Shown: positions 1 to 8,270, numbered from the stretch's first letter. The stretch is 20,687 bases of DNA from Spirochaetales bacterium (GCA_022784805.1 JALFYG010000054.1:1-20687), one strand, 5' to 3'. Notes: generated by a model not told the origin, from the letters alone. Numbers and translations are program-made.

Positions 1-1260
1 CAGCTGATCTCTCTCAGGTCCGACACTGATGAGAGTGATAGGAGTCTTGATCAGCTTCTCCAACTCCAGAATGAATGTTCTGCATTTCTCTGGTAGGTCT
101 TCCCACTTTCTGCAGCCTGTTGTGTCTTCCATCCAGCCTTCAAAGTCTGTATAGATTGGCTTTGCCCTTTCCTGAAGTCTTGTTTCAGGAAGGTGGGAGT
201 AGTACTCGCCATCGATCATGTAGCCTGTGCAGACCCTGAGTGTCTCGAAGGTATCGAGGACATCGATTTTTGTAAGACAGACATCAGTGACACCATTCAT
301 CCAGCAAGCGTAATCGCAGGCGACGGCGTCAAACCAACCGCAGCGGCGAGGGCGTCCTGTTGTTACGCCGAACTCATGGCCGATTGCCCTGAGTTTGTCT
401 GCTGTCTCGTCAAAGAGCTCTGTCATGTATGGGCCGCCACCAACGGAAGTGGAGTAAGCCTTGGCAACACCGTATACCCTGTCAATGGCTTTTGGAGGGA
501 TTCCGGCTCCGTTACAGCCACCGGCTGCTGTCGGGTTGGAAGATGTGGAGTATGGGTAGATTCCCCAGTCGTTGTCCCTCATGATTCCAAGCTGTCCCTC
601 GAGAAGGATGTTTCTTCCTTCTTCCACAGCTTCTCTAACGGCAGGGTTTGTGTCGATGATGTGGTCACCGAACTCTTCTTTCCAGCCCTTGGCCTTTGCC
701 ATCAAGTCTTCCAGATCATAAGTCGGGAGACCGTAGTATTCCAGCTCCCTGTTTTTCTTTGGGAGGAGTGCGGAGAGTTTCTTTCTCAGAGTCTCTTCAT
801 CAAGAATATCAGCAGCTCTGATTCCACATCTTGCTGCCTTGTCCTGGTAACAAGGTCCGATTCCTCTCTTTGTTGTTCCTATTTTCTCGCTTTCGCTTCT
901 CTTTCCTTCCTCGGCGCCATCGAGTGCCATATGATAAGGCATGATGATGTGGGCTCTTTCATCGATGAAGACACTCTGGATCTTTTCTCCTGTGACCTTT
1001 TCGATTTCTTCAAGCTCAGAGTGCATTCTGTCGAAGTTAACTACTGTTCCAGCGCCTACGATATTCATTGTATCGTCATTGAAGATTCCTGAAGGGAGGA
1101 TATGGAGACCGAACTTTCCCTTTTCGTTCACTACAGTGTGGCCTGCGTTGTCGCCACCCTGAAAACGGATGACCATATCTGCCTGCTGGGCAAGATAGTC
1201 GACGATTCTTCCCTTTCCTTCATCTCCCCATTGGAGACCAATTACACAATTGACGGACAT
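1..1260 (-). CDS. purA: Adenylosuccinate synthetase, 3' end cut by window edge
   Basis: Makes adenylosuccinate from IMP, aspartate and GTP, the committed step to AMP, in the cytosol. I translated it from the reverse complement. It begins MSVNCVIGLQWGDEGKGRI, with the P-loop-like WGDEGKG at residues 11-17, and has the family's catalytic Asp13 and His41 (GGDNAGHT) at the same positions as in well-studied bacterial enzymes. TTGRPRRCGWFD and, near the edge, SVGPERDQ are further signatures. 420 codons are present, so only the last few residues (usual length about 425-430) lie outside the window. The start has a GGAGGAG Shine-Dalgarno at 1264-1270, just after the hpt stop. The usual EGAQG motif reads EGQLG and VGEGP reads VGGGP, so this is a somewhat divergent branch. 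The family assignment is secure. Confidence 0.96.
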   Translation of the reverse strand, partial: MSVNCVIGLQWGDEGKGRIVDYLAQQADMVIRFQGGDNAGHTVVNEKGKFGLHILPSGIFNDDTMNIVGAGTVVNFDRMHSELEEIEKVTGEKIQSVFIDERAHIIMPYHMALDGAEEGKRSESEKIGTTKRGIGPCYQDKAARCGIRAADILDEETLRKKLSALLPKKNRELEYYGLPTYDLEDLMAKAKGWKEEFGDHIIDTNPAVREAVEEGRNILLEGQLGIMRDNDWGIYPYSTSSNPTAAGGCNGAGIPPKAIDRVYGVAKAYSTSVGGGPYMTELFDETADKLRAIGHEFGVTTGRPRRCGWFDAVACDYACWMNGVTDVCLTKIDVLDTFETLRVCTGYMIDGEYYSHLPETRLQERAKPIYTDFEGWMEDTTGCRKWEDLPEKCRTFILELEKLIKTPITLISVGPERDQL

Positions 1261-1270
1261 TTTCTCCTCC

Positions 1271-1828
1271 TTAGTTCTTTGGAATCATTTCCGCAATATA
1301 TGGAAGGGTCCTATACTCTTCCTTGTAGTCAAGTCCATATCCGACAACCCATACATCCGGAATGTCGAAGCCTTTATAGTGGATTTCTGTTTCAACTTCG
1401 TGGCGTGCAGGCTTATCCAGGAAAACAGCCTTCTTTACTGATAATGGATGACGAGCCTCGAAGTTCTGTGTGAGGTAAGAGAGTGTATGGCCACTGTCAA
1501 GAATATCCTCAACGATCAAAACGTGTCTGTCTGTGATGCTTTCTCTTGTATCCATCAAGAATCTTACTTCACCACGCTTGTCTCCATTCTTTCCATAGCT
1601 GGAGATTGCGATGAAATCGATGATGTGTGGGACTCTTAGTTTTCTTGCAAGGTCTGTCAAGAAAAAAACAGAACCCTTTAGTACTCCTACGATGACCAGT
1701 GGTTCTGTAATATCTTTGTAGTCTCTGTTAATCTCTGCTGCAAGTTCTTCGACTCTGCTTCTGATTGTATCTGCGTCAATCAGAACTCTTTTGAGATCCT
1801 CTGTCAGTGGCGGTATGGCTAGCTGCAT
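1271..1828 (-). CDS. hpt: Hypoxanthine (guanine) phosphoribosyltransferase
   Basis: Salvages hypoxanthine and probably guanine to IMP/GMP using PRPP, in the cytosol. The 185-residue length is normal for the family. Visible motifs are VGVLKGSVFF (residues about 47-56, PPi-binding loop), SSYG (about 76-79, flexible loop) and the PRPP-binding VEDILDSGHT (about 105-114), plus VGYGLDYKEEYR near the C-terminus. The ATG at 1828 is preceded by GGAGG (1836-1840 on the minus strand). The gene ends 10 bases before the purA start, so hpt and purA form an operon that makes IMP by salvage and then commits it to AMP. Confident call; specificity between hypoxanthine and guanine is not decided by the motifs. 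Confidence 0.95.
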   Translation of the reverse strand: MQLAIPPLTEDLKRVLIDADTIRSRVEELAAEINRDYKDITEPLVIVGVLKGSVFFLTDLARKLRVPHIIDFIAISSYGKNGDKRGEVRFLMDTRESITDRHVLIVEDILDSGHTLSYLTQNFEARHPLSVKKAVFLDKPARHEVETEIHYKGFDIPDVWVVGYGLDYKEEYRTLPYIAEMIPKN

Positions 1829-1835
1829 TGTCTTT

Positions 1836-1957
1836 CCTCCAAATACCTTTTCATCATATATAAAAAATGAAAGGTGGTGAATGGAGTTGCTCTTCTTTTA
1901 CGGAAACATTACTAGAAAAATACTCTCACCTTGACCTACTATTCTTTTGGCTATACG
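1836..1957. promoter_or_regulatory. Divergent promoter region, hpt-purA and E1 operon
   Basis: This gap separates two diverging operons. On the plus strand TTGACC (1931-1936) is a good -35, followed by weak -10 candidates (TATACG at 1952-1957, 15 bp spacing; TACGCT at 1954-1959, 17 bp). On the minus strand a TATATA-type -10 lies around 1856-1861 ahead of the hpt Shine-Dalgarno. Both are weak matches by eye. Confidence 0.3.
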
Positions 1958-1978
1958 CTTTCTAGGCTTGGGGGACAA

Positions 1979-3925
1979 ATGAATTATAGTAATATGTTGG
2001 AGAAAATGTACTTGTCCAGGTTCTTTGAAGAGAAACTCCAGAAGGAGTTTTCCAAAGGGAATCTCTATGGCACCACACATCTATCCATAGGTCAGGAAGC
2101 ATCACATGTGGGCCTATGTGCAGCGCTTGAGAAGGGGGATTGGTTTGTTCCGACCCATCGCTGTCATGGCTTTAATATTGCAACCGGCTCAGATATGAAG
2201 GCAATGTTTTCAGAGATGCTGGGATCTCGTCTCGGGCTTTGTAAGGGCCTGGGTGGCAGTATGCACATGACAGATGTCGAGAATTATAACCTGGGCTCAT
2301 CTGCCGTAGTTGGCTCCGGTGTTCCTCTTGCAGGAGGCTGTGCCTTCGCCCTCAAGAGACAGAATAAAGATAACATAGCCGTGGCCATCTTCGGTGACGG
2401 AGCCTCGAGCAGGGGAAGTATCCATGAGATGATGAATCTCGCATCGGTATGGGATCTCCCTCTTCTTTTCTTTATGGAGAACAACCACTATGGAATGAGC
2501 GCATCGTCTGATAGAATGATTGCAACTTCCACTATCCATATGCGAGCTGAAGGCTATCGTGTGGGACATGAAAAGGTAGATGGAAACGACGTTAACGCAG
2601 TCTTTGAAGCCGTAAAGAGAGCAAGAAAAACCATTCTGGAAGAGAAGAGGCCATACTTTATCGAGGTGGAGACATATCGTTTATGTGGTCATAGTAAGTC
2701 TGATAAACTTTTATATAGGACAAGGGAAGAAGAGAAAGAGTGGGAGAAGAAGGATCCTATCTCACTATATGTAAATTATCTTGTCTCCAATTCCATTCTC
2801 TCTGTTGGGGAATGCGACGCTATAAAGAATAAAGCATATAAAGATGTGGAAAAAGCTTGGGATGAGGCGTGGGCTGAGAAGGACGATGTGTTGTCCCTGG
2901 AGGAAGCGGAGGCACTGGTTATGCCAGAAAGCGTAAGTGTTCCGTTCCATAAAGGAAAAGACACCCACACCGGCTCCTACCGCACTGCAGTAAGGGAAGC
3001 GCTTTTTGAGATAATGGAAAAGGACGAGAGAGTCACTCTCATCGGCGAAGACATCGGAGTCTATGGTGGATGCTTCGGGGTTACAGGAGACTTATATAAG
3101 AGCTTTCCTGAAAGAATAATTGAAACTCCTGTTTCAGAAGAAGCTTTTTCTGGCCTCGCTGTTGGAGCCTCGATGCTTGGAGAGCGCCCTATAGTCGAGA
3201 TAATGTATGCTGACTTCATGACTCTTGTCTCAGATGCCGTCATTAACCATGGGGCGAAGTCATACTTTATGTCAGGCGGCCAGCTTAAGTGCCCGTTTAT
3301 CATAAGAACTGCCATGGGCGGAGGAACGGGACACGGCGCCCAGCACACTGCATGCCCAGAGGCAATGTTTTTGAATGTTCCTGGAATCAAGGTGTGCGCT
3401 CCAAGTACCCCATGGAGTGCAAAGGCTCTTTTGAAGGCCGCTGCAAAGGAAGAGTGCCCTGTAATATTCTTTGAGCATAAGGCTCTCTACTCCAATGAAG
3501 GTGAAATAGGAGGAGAGGATGACATTCTTCCTCTTGGCAAGGCTTTGATAGATGAAAGGGGAAGGAATGTACTAATTATCGGGTACTCCAGAGGCCTCTA
3601 TGAAGCAAAGAAGGCCTTGGGAGAGGAAAGTGTAACATTCCTTGACCTATGTACCCTGAAGCCACTGGATGAAGAAGCTATAAAAGAGTGGGCTGGAAGA
3701 ATCGGGAAAATACTTATTGTAGAGAATGTCCCATTACAGAGCTCAGTGGCAGAGAGCATCATCAGGATAATCCAGGAGAGTGGCATAAAGGCCACCATCA
3801 AGATAGTCTCTGCTCTTGAAATGCCTCTTGCATTTTCCAGAAAACTTGAGAACGCAACTCTTCCAAATAGAGATAGAATAAGGAAAGCCTTTGATAACCT
3901 CATGGAGGAGAATGATGACAGATAA
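1979..3925 (+). CDS. Fused E1 alpha-beta subunits of a thiamine-diphosphate 2-oxoacid dehydrogenase
   Basis: Decarboxylating E1 component of a pyruvate/acetoin/branched-chain-type dehydrogenase complex. Residues 1 to about 320 are the alpha part (HLSIGQEASHVG at 34-45; thiamine-diphosphate motif GDGASSRG at 139-146 running to NN at 168-169). Residues about 330-648 are the beta part (GEDIGVYGG at 356-364, ADFMTLVSDA at 411-420, GGGTGHGAQH at 447-456). In most bacteria these are two genes. I chose the ATG at 1979 because it has GGGGGA about 4 bases upstream and starts in normal alpha-subunit sequence; the earlier in-frame TTG at 1931 is part of the likely -35 box. No E2, E3 or lipoyl domain lies nearby, so the substrate and partner enzymes cannot be named. 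It overlaps the next gene by 11 bases. Confidence 0.88.
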   Translation: MNYSNMLEKMYLSRFFEEKLQKEFSKGNLYGTTHLSIGQEASHVGLCAALEKGDWFVPTHRCHGFNIATGSDMKAMFSEMLGSRLGLCKGLGGSMHMTDVENYNLGSSAVVGSGVPLAGGCAFALKRQNKDNIAVAIFGDGASSRGSIHEMMNLASVWDLPLLFFMENNHYGMSASSDRMIATSTIHMRAEGYRVGHEKVDGNDVNAVFEAVKRARKTILEEKRPYFIEVETYRLCGHSKSDKLLYRTREEEKEWEKKDPISLYVNYLVSNSILSVGECDAIKNKAYKDVEKAWDEAWAEKDDVLSLEEAEALVMPESVSVPFHKGKDTHTGSYRTAVREALFEIMEKDERVTLIGEDIGVYGGCFGVTGDLYKSFPERIIETPVSEEAFSGLAVGASMLGERPIVEIMYADFMTLVSDAVINHGAKSYFMSGGQLKCPFIIRTAMGGGTGHGAQHTACPEAMFLNVPGIKVCAPSTPWSAKALLKAAAKEECPVIFFEHKALYSNEGEIGGEDDILPLGKALIDERGRNVLIIGYSRGLYEAKKALGEESVTFLDLCTLKPLDEEAIKEWAGRIGKILIVENVPLQSSVAESIIRIIQESGIKATIKIVSALEMPLAFSRKLENATLPNRDRIRKAFDNLMEENDDR

Positions 3926-4376
3926 CACTTACAACATCCTATATGGTGAAGAAATACCTCAGGATCTATTTTCTTCATCCCACTCCGTTCCAGTCTATGA
4001 CATAGAGAAGAAGGCAACCACAGGAGAAGAGGTGACTCTTATCCTTCCTTATAATGCTGTTGAGAAGAAGTGGAGCACCCTCCCTGAGCGTAAGGCTCTT
4101 CTTCATCTATATGGAAGACTACACGATGAAGGGTATGTCCTTTGGATCCCGGAGTACAGGGGAGAAAAACTCTCACTGTTGGCGGAGAAGGGTGGAAAGA
4201 GGTACTTGATCCTTATTGTCCTCGACAGCGAAAGTGAGAAAAAAGTCTGGATAGCCAAGGAAAACACTGATGCTTATACAGTGGTTGTAATAAGAGAAAA
4301 GGTCATTGATGAAAAGGGAGCCCATTCTATATCCCTGGATATGGCGCTCTCCTCTTTCAATTTTCTTTCTCTTTGA
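3915..4376 (+). CDS. Unknown 153-residue protein, translationally coupled to E1
   Basis: I do not recognise this family. The start MTDNTYNILYG at 3915 is chosen because GGAGGAG (3904-3910) lies 4 bases before it; ATG 3912 is too close to that site and TTG 3891 lies upstream of it. The gene overlaps the end of the E1 fusion, which implies coupled translation. The protein is soluble, with no signal peptide or membrane segment, and alternates charged stretches with beta-like hydrophobic runs (RYLILIVLD, TVVVIREKV). The overlap and placement between E1 and pheST make it likely to be a small partner expressed with the E1 protein, but that is inference from position alone. Confidence 0.72.
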   Translation: MTDNTYNILYGEEIPQDLFSSSHSVPVYDIEKKATTGEEVTLILPYNAVEKKWSTLPERKALLHLYGRLHDEGYVLWIPEYRGEKLSLLAEKGGKRYLILIVLDSESEKKVWIAKENTDAYTVVVIREKVIDEKGAHSISLDMALSSFNFLSL

Positions 4377-4392
4377 GTTAACATAAAAACCA

Positions 4393-4406
4393 AGGGCTTC
4401 AGCCCT
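4393..4406 (+). other. Small hairpin before the pheS ribosome site
   Basis: AGGGC-TTCA-GCCCT forms a 5-bp stem with a 4-base loop, ending 3 bases before the AGGAGA ribosome site of pheS. It has no U tract, so it is not a terminator; it could stabilise the pheST message end. Only weak support. Confidence 0.3.
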
Positions 4407-4420
4407 ACAGGAGATTAATA

Positions 4421-5962
4421 ATGGATATAGATGTAAAGAATCTGCATCCCTTGGAGGTCAAACTTCTGAGACATGTCTCAAAAGGTGAGGTGATCACTTC
4501 TGAGAGAATCGTCAAGGAACTTGACTATAAAGTGGGACAGTGCAACCAGGCATTTTCCTGGTTAAGTGCGAAAGAGTGCCTTGCAGAAACAGGAAGAACC
4601 AAGAGAGTCATGTATGAACTCACAGATCTGGGCAGAGACCAAGAGAAGAATGGCATGCCTGTAGAGCGCATCTTTACATTTATCAGAGATAATGGTCCTC
4701 ATACTATGCCTGAGATCGCAGATGCCCTCCAGCTTGAAAAGAGCGATGTAGGTTCTGCTTTCGGTCTTCTTTCAAAGAATGGTGTCACAAAGCTCAATGA
4801 AGAGAAGAAGGCTACACTTGCCAAGGATGACCTTCCGGAGAGCGTAAAGATACAGAGTGCTCTCTTGAAGAAGGCTATAGAGAAGGGCTTTGTTGAAGAA
4901 AGCGAGCTTTCTGAAGAAGAGAAGGCAGCCATCTCCCAAATGGCAAAGAAGAGAGGAGCCGCTTCTTCACCTTTCAAGTTCATCGAGAGAGAAGAAGTTG
5001 AATATGCTCTTACAGATAAGGGTGAGGAGACAAAGAAGGCTGTATTGGAAGCAAACATCACAGGTGAAGAATTTGGTGTCTTGACTCCTGAAATGCTTGC
5101 CTCCGGCGCTTGGAAGAATGGATCATTCCGTCCATATGGAATCAACGCCCCTACTTCCCGTCTCATCCCTGGACGCCACAATGCATATGGCGACTATCTC
5201 CAGTGGGTCAAGGATAAGCTCACTTCCTTGGGATTCGAAGAGTTTGACGGTCCACTTGTAGAGAACGAGTTCTGGAATGGAGACGCTCTCTTCATGCCTC
5301 AGTTCCACTCAGCCCGTGACATTCACGACGTATACTATGTAAAGGACCCTGTACACTGCAAAGAAATCGAAGAGCCATGGCTCAGCAGCGTAGCAAAGAC
5401 CCACGAAAACGGTGGAGACACAGGAAGCCGCGGTTGGGGATATAAGTTTGACCACGAGTTTACACGCCGTCAGGTTTTGAGAAGCCAGGGTACTGTCCTC
5501 TCAGCTCACCAGCTCACAAAGGCCAAGGTTCCTGGAAAGTACTTCGGTGTCGTCAGATGCTTCCGCTATGACCAGGTTGACGCTACTCATGGCGCCGACT
5601 TCTATCAGACAGAAGGAATCGTATTGGGCGAAGACGTTAACCTCAGAAACCTTCTTGGTCTCTTGAAGATGTTTGCTGAGGAGATTGCAGGCGCAGACGA
5701 AGTAAAGTATGTTCCTGGATACTTCCCATTCACAGAACCAAGTATCGAAGTACACATCAAGCACCCTGTTCTTGGATGGTTCGAACTTGGTGGAGCAGGA
5801 ATCTTCCGCCCAGAGGTAACAAAGAGCCTCGGCGTTGATGTTCCTGTATTGGCATGGGGTCTTGGAATCGACAGAATGGCTCTCATGCACTTGGGCCTCA
5901 ATGACCTGAGAGAGCTCTTTACCCCTAATATTGAATCTGTCAGAACAAGGAGGGGAAACTAA
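4421..5962 (+). CDS. pheS: Phenylalanyl-tRNA synthetase alpha subunit, archaeal/eukaryotic type
   Basis: Catalytic subunit that charges tRNA-Phe with phenylalanine (alpha2-beta2 enzyme). At 513 residues it is much longer than the usual bacterial alpha subunit (about 330-350). Residues 1 to about 215 are helix-turn-helix-like modules in the manner of archaeal and eukaryotic PheRS (for example ITSERIVKELDYKVGQ and TMPEIADALQLEKSDV). The class II core follows: LIPGRHNAYGDYL, FWNGDALFMPQFHSARD, TRRQVLRSQGT, FGVVRCFRYDQVDATH and motif 3 GLGIDRMALMHLG at about 480-492. ATG 4421 has AGGAGA upstream. Its stop overlaps the pheT start (TAATG). This PheRS form in a bacterium points strongly to spirochaetes. 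Confidence 0.96.
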   Translation: MDIDVKNLHPLEVKLLRHVSKGEVITSERIVKELDYKVGQCNQAFSWLSAKECLAETGRTKRVMYELTDLGRDQEKNGMPVERIFTFIRDNGPHTMPEIADALQLEKSDVGSAFGLLSKNGVTKLNEEKKATLAKDDLPESVKIQSALLKKAIEKGFVEESELSEEEKAAISQMAKKRGAASSPFKFIEREEVEYALTDKGEETKKAVLEANITGEEFGVLTPEMLASGAWKNGSFRPYGINAPTSRLIPGRHNAYGDYLQWVKDKLTSLGFEEFDGPLVENEFWNGDALFMPQFHSARDIHDVYYVKDPVHCKEIEEPWLSSVAKTHENGGDTGSRGWGYKFDHEFTRRQVLRSQGTVLSAHQLTKAKVPGKYFGVVRCFRYDQVDATHGADFYQTEGIVLGEDVNLRNLLGLLKMFAEEIAGADEVKYVPGYFPFTEPSIEVHIKHPVLGWFELGGAGIFRPEVTKSLGVDVPVLAWGLGIDRMALMHLGLNDLRELFTPNIESVRTRRGN

Positions 5963-7662
5963 TGCCAAAGATTGATGCACCTGAAAAACTATTCTTCAAT
6001 CTCCTTGGTAAGGAGATGAGTGAGCAGGAACTTATCGATATCTTCCCAGTTGCAAAGGCTGAACTTGATGGCCACGATGTTGAGAACAAGGTTTTGAAGA
6101 TTGAGCTCAACGACACTAACCGCCCTGACCTTTGGTCTCCTGCAGGAGTTGCAAGAGCTCTCAGCACATATGAGACAGGCGAGATTCCTTACTATGATTT
6201 CTTCTCAACAAAAGAAGAATCCAAGGACAGCGGAAACAGAGTGATCATAGACGATGAGTCTGCAATTGGAATCAGAGACTATTCCATCGGCTTTGCCTGC
6301 CGTGGAGTGGAAGTGGATGATGATCTTTTGGTGAACTTGATCCAGAGCCAGGAGAAGCTTTGCTTCAACTTCGGAAGAAAGAGAAAGACCATCGCCATGG
6401 GTATCTACCGCTCTAATCTCATCAACTATCCTGTCCACTATGCAGCAGTAGACCCGGATAAGACTAAGTTTGTTCCACTTGGAATGGACGAAGAACTATC
6501 CTTGAGAGAGATCTGCGAGAAGCATCCAAAGGGAAAGGAATATGGTTACATCGTTTCTTCCTACGATAAGTTCCCATATCTATATGATGACAAGAATGAG
6601 ACTCTCTCATTCCCTCCTGTCATCAACTCAGCCCGCATCGGAGCCGTTGAAGTAGGAGACAGTGAATTCTTCATTGAAGTCTCCGGCCCTATTCTCAATG
6701 ACCTTTTGCTTGCTGTTAATATTCTTGCTTGTGACCTCAGTGACATGGGCTTTGAGATTCTTCCTGTAAAGGTAATCCTTAATCAGGATACTCCTTATGG
6801 AAGAGAAATCACTGTCCCTTACTATTTCCAGGAGCCACAGAGAGCATCTTTGAAGACTATCAGAAAGACTCTTGGTTTGGATCTCACCAAGGATGAGTGT
6901 ATCTCTGCCCTTGCAAAGATGGGTGTCTATGCCGTTGCAGACGATGAGTATGTTTACATCGAGTGTCCTGAGTACAGAAATGACTTCCTGCATGAAGTTG
7001 ATGTTGCAGAGGATGTAATGATCGGACATGGACTGGGAGAATTTACTCCTGTCATGCCTTCAGACTTCACAGTGGGAAGACTGAGTCCAGTTGAGGAGTT
7101 CTCAAGAAAGGTCAAGGATATTATGACAGGACTTGGCTTCCAGGAGATGATGTATAACTACCTTGGTTCCAAGAGAGAGTATATCGACAATATGCATATC
7201 TCTCCAGACAAGGCTGTCTTCATCGCCAACCCAATGAGTGAGAACTACGAAGTCATCAGACCATCAATCCTCCCATGTCTCTTGGAGAGCGAGAGTGTCA
7301 GTGGCCATGCAGTATATCCACATCTTATCTTTGAGTGTGGAAAAGTAACTGTAAAGGATGAGAGCGACAACAGTGGAACCCATACAGGTAACAGCGTAGG
7401 CTTCTTTGCTTCCAATGTTTCCATGGGATACAATGACGCCGCTTCTTATATCCAGACTCTTATGTATTTCCTCAGAAAAGAGTACACACTCCTTCCTGTA
7501 GAGGATGACCCAAGATTTATTCCTGGCCGTGCTGCATATGTAGTATATAAAGGCGAGAAAGCTGGAATCTTCGGTGAGACCCATCCTCAGGTATTGGAGT
7601 CTTGGGGCTGCACTATGCCTTCTGTTATGGCAGAGTTGGATATGGATGTCCTACTTAAGTAA
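5962..7662 (+). CDS. pheT: Phenylalanyl-tRNA synthetase beta subunit, archaeal/eukaryotic type
   Basis: Partner of PheS, providing tRNA contacts and, in the B3/B4 region, editing of mischarged Tyr-tRNA-Phe. The 566-residue length fits the short archaeal/spirochaetal beta subunit, not the roughly 800-residue bacterial one, and there is no N-terminal EMAP-like tRNA-binding domain. Visible segments are LNDTNRPDLWSPAGVARAL (about 50-68), the B3/B4-like middle, a B5-like stretch including CPEYRNDFLHEVDVAEDVM, and the catalytic-like C-terminal fold (KDIMTGLGFQEMMYNYL, and GIFGETHPQVLESWG near the end). The ATG shares one base with the pheS stop and has AGGAGGGG just upstream, so the pair is translationally coupled. 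A second tiny copy of its last codons lies downstream at 7737-7757. Confidence 0.95.
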   Translation: MPKIDAPEKLFFNLLGKEMSEQELIDIFPVAKAELDGHDVENKVLKIELNDTNRPDLWSPAGVARALSTYETGEIPYYDFFSTKEESKDSGNRVIIDDESAIGIRDYSIGFACRGVEVDDDLLVNLIQSQEKLCFNFGRKRKTIAMGIYRSNLINYPVHYAAVDPDKTKFVPLGMDEELSLREICEKHPKGKEYGYIVSSYDKFPYLYDDKNETLSFPPVINSARIGAVEVGDSEFFIEVSGPILNDLLLAVNILACDLSDMGFEILPVKVILNQDTPYGREITVPYYFQEPQRASLKTIRKTLGLDLTKDECISALAKMGVYAVADDEYVYIECPEYRNDFLHEVDVAEDVMIGHGLGEFTPVMPSDFTVGRLSPVEEFSRKVKDIMTGLGFQEMMYNYLGSKREYIDNMHISPDKAVFIANPMSENYEVIRPSILPCLLESESVSGHAVYPHLIFECGKVTVKDESDNSGTHTGNSVGFFASNVSMGYNDAASYIQTLMYFLRKEYTLLPVEDDPRFIPGRAAYVVYKGEKAGIFGETHPQVLESWGCTMPSVMAELDMDVLLK

Positions 7663-7684
7663 CATAAATCTTTTTCGTGTTGTG

Positions 7685-7712
7685 GACCGGCGTAAAAACC
7701 GGTCTATTTTTA
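7685..7712 (+). terminator. Rho-independent terminator of the pheST operon
   Basis: GACCGG (7685-7690) pairs with CCGGTC (7699-7704) across an 8-base loop and is followed by TATTTTTAT. It lies 23 bases after the pheT stop. Confidence 0.75.
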
Positions 7713-7715
7713 TAA

Positions 7716-7757
7716 TCAGAATCTGTTTCTGATAATATGGATGTCCTATTGAAATAA
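7716..7757 (+). pseudogene. Orphan second copy of the pheT 3' end
   Basis: The 14-mer ATATGGATGTCCTA at 7735-7748 repeats pheT 7640-7653. In the matching frame it encodes MDVLLK then stop, exactly as pheT does, although the last two sense codons differ (CTT AAG in pheT, TTG AAA here). Reading upstream gives SESVSDN-MDVLLK against PSVMAELD-MDVLLK in pheT, and a GC hairpin again follows. It looks like the tail of a diverged pheT allele left by insertion or recombination. The match is short, so chance cannot be fully excluded. Confidence 0.55.
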
Positions 7758-7782
7758 TGAGTATTACACTTATGTGTCGGAA

Positions 7783-7797
7783 GCCGGATTTTCCGGC
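7783..7797 (+). terminator. GC hairpin after the orphan pheT tail
   Basis: GCCGGA and TCCGGC pair perfectly around a TTT loop. There is no following U tract, so termination would be weak. Its position relative to the orphan tail resembles that of the real terminator relative to pheT, which supports the view that tail and terminator were duplicated together. Confidence 0.4.
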
Positions 7798-7800
7798 CTC

Positions 7801-8139
7801 TGGCAGTTTATCTGAATCAATTGAGATTAATTTGTAGATGAGAATGAATATACTTTTCCAAAGAGCTTATCATTTTCCAGTAGCTCCTTTTCATTTTGCA
7901 TATCGGTATATAGCGCTTTCATTGACTAAATAGTTGAAAAGAATTCATCCTGAAGCACCATCATTGAAAAAAGACCAGTCCCCTTTATTATACTTCAAAT
8001 TGATTAGGCCAATCTTGAAATAAGCATTACGTGTTGAATGTTAGATTTATGAGATATATGCAACAATAAAAAACATAAAGTCATGACCAAAGAGTATTGT
8101 AATGAGGATTCACGGCTTTATAGGTAGTGTAAGAAATGA
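7801..8139. other. Gene-poor stretch, possible decayed minus-strand sequence
   Basis: No convincing gene. The minus strand has one short ORF (7827-7922, 31 codons, starting MKALYTDMQNEKELLEND). Farther upstream on the same strand, in other frames, there are short coding-like runs such as NLKYNKGDWSFFNDGASG, broken by stops. This could be an unrecognised gene remnant or chance; I cannot name a parent family. Confidence 0.3.
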
Positions 8140-8151
8140 TTTTAGAGTTTA

Positions 8152-8230
8152 TTCTAAAAGTATGTTATTGTTGCTTAGTATTTCTAAAATGTTGATAAGT
8201 TATACTTTTTAGAATTCTAAAATGTTGATA
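8152..8230 (+). repeat. Paired direct repeats and palindrome upstream of the first DUF4143 ATPase
   Basis: TTCTAAAATGTTGATA occurs at 8182-8197 and again, identical, at 8215-8230; the starts are 33 bp apart, about three helical turns. A shorter TTCTAAAA lies at 8152-8159. The promoter-proximal copy is joined to an inverted half to make the perfect 16-bp palindrome TTTTAGAATTCTAAAA (8207-8222). The proximal copy runs into the -10 box, which suggests an operator. Confidence 0.7.
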
Positions 8231-8234
8231 TTAT
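8226..8234 (+). promoter_or_regulatory. Extended -10 promoter of the first DUF4143 ATPase
   Basis: TGATATTAT is an extended -10 (TGn plus TATTAT). Transcription would start near 8241, about 30 bases before the ATG. The box overlaps the proximal repeat at 8215-8230, so a protein bound there would block RNA polymerase. Confidence 0.5.
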
Positions 8235-8270
8235 GTCATTAATGCAAATTTTTACTATTTAGGGTGCAAT

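Noticed and set aside
193..1092. Long plus-strand frame of 299 codons opposite purA
   Set aside because: Antisense shadow of purA: the minus strand gives an unmistakable adenylosuccinate synthetase across the same bases.
1931..1978. TTG start for the E1 fusion
   Set aside because: The TTG lies in a likely -35 hexamer, and the extra residues are not E1-like; ATG 1979 has a good ribosome site.
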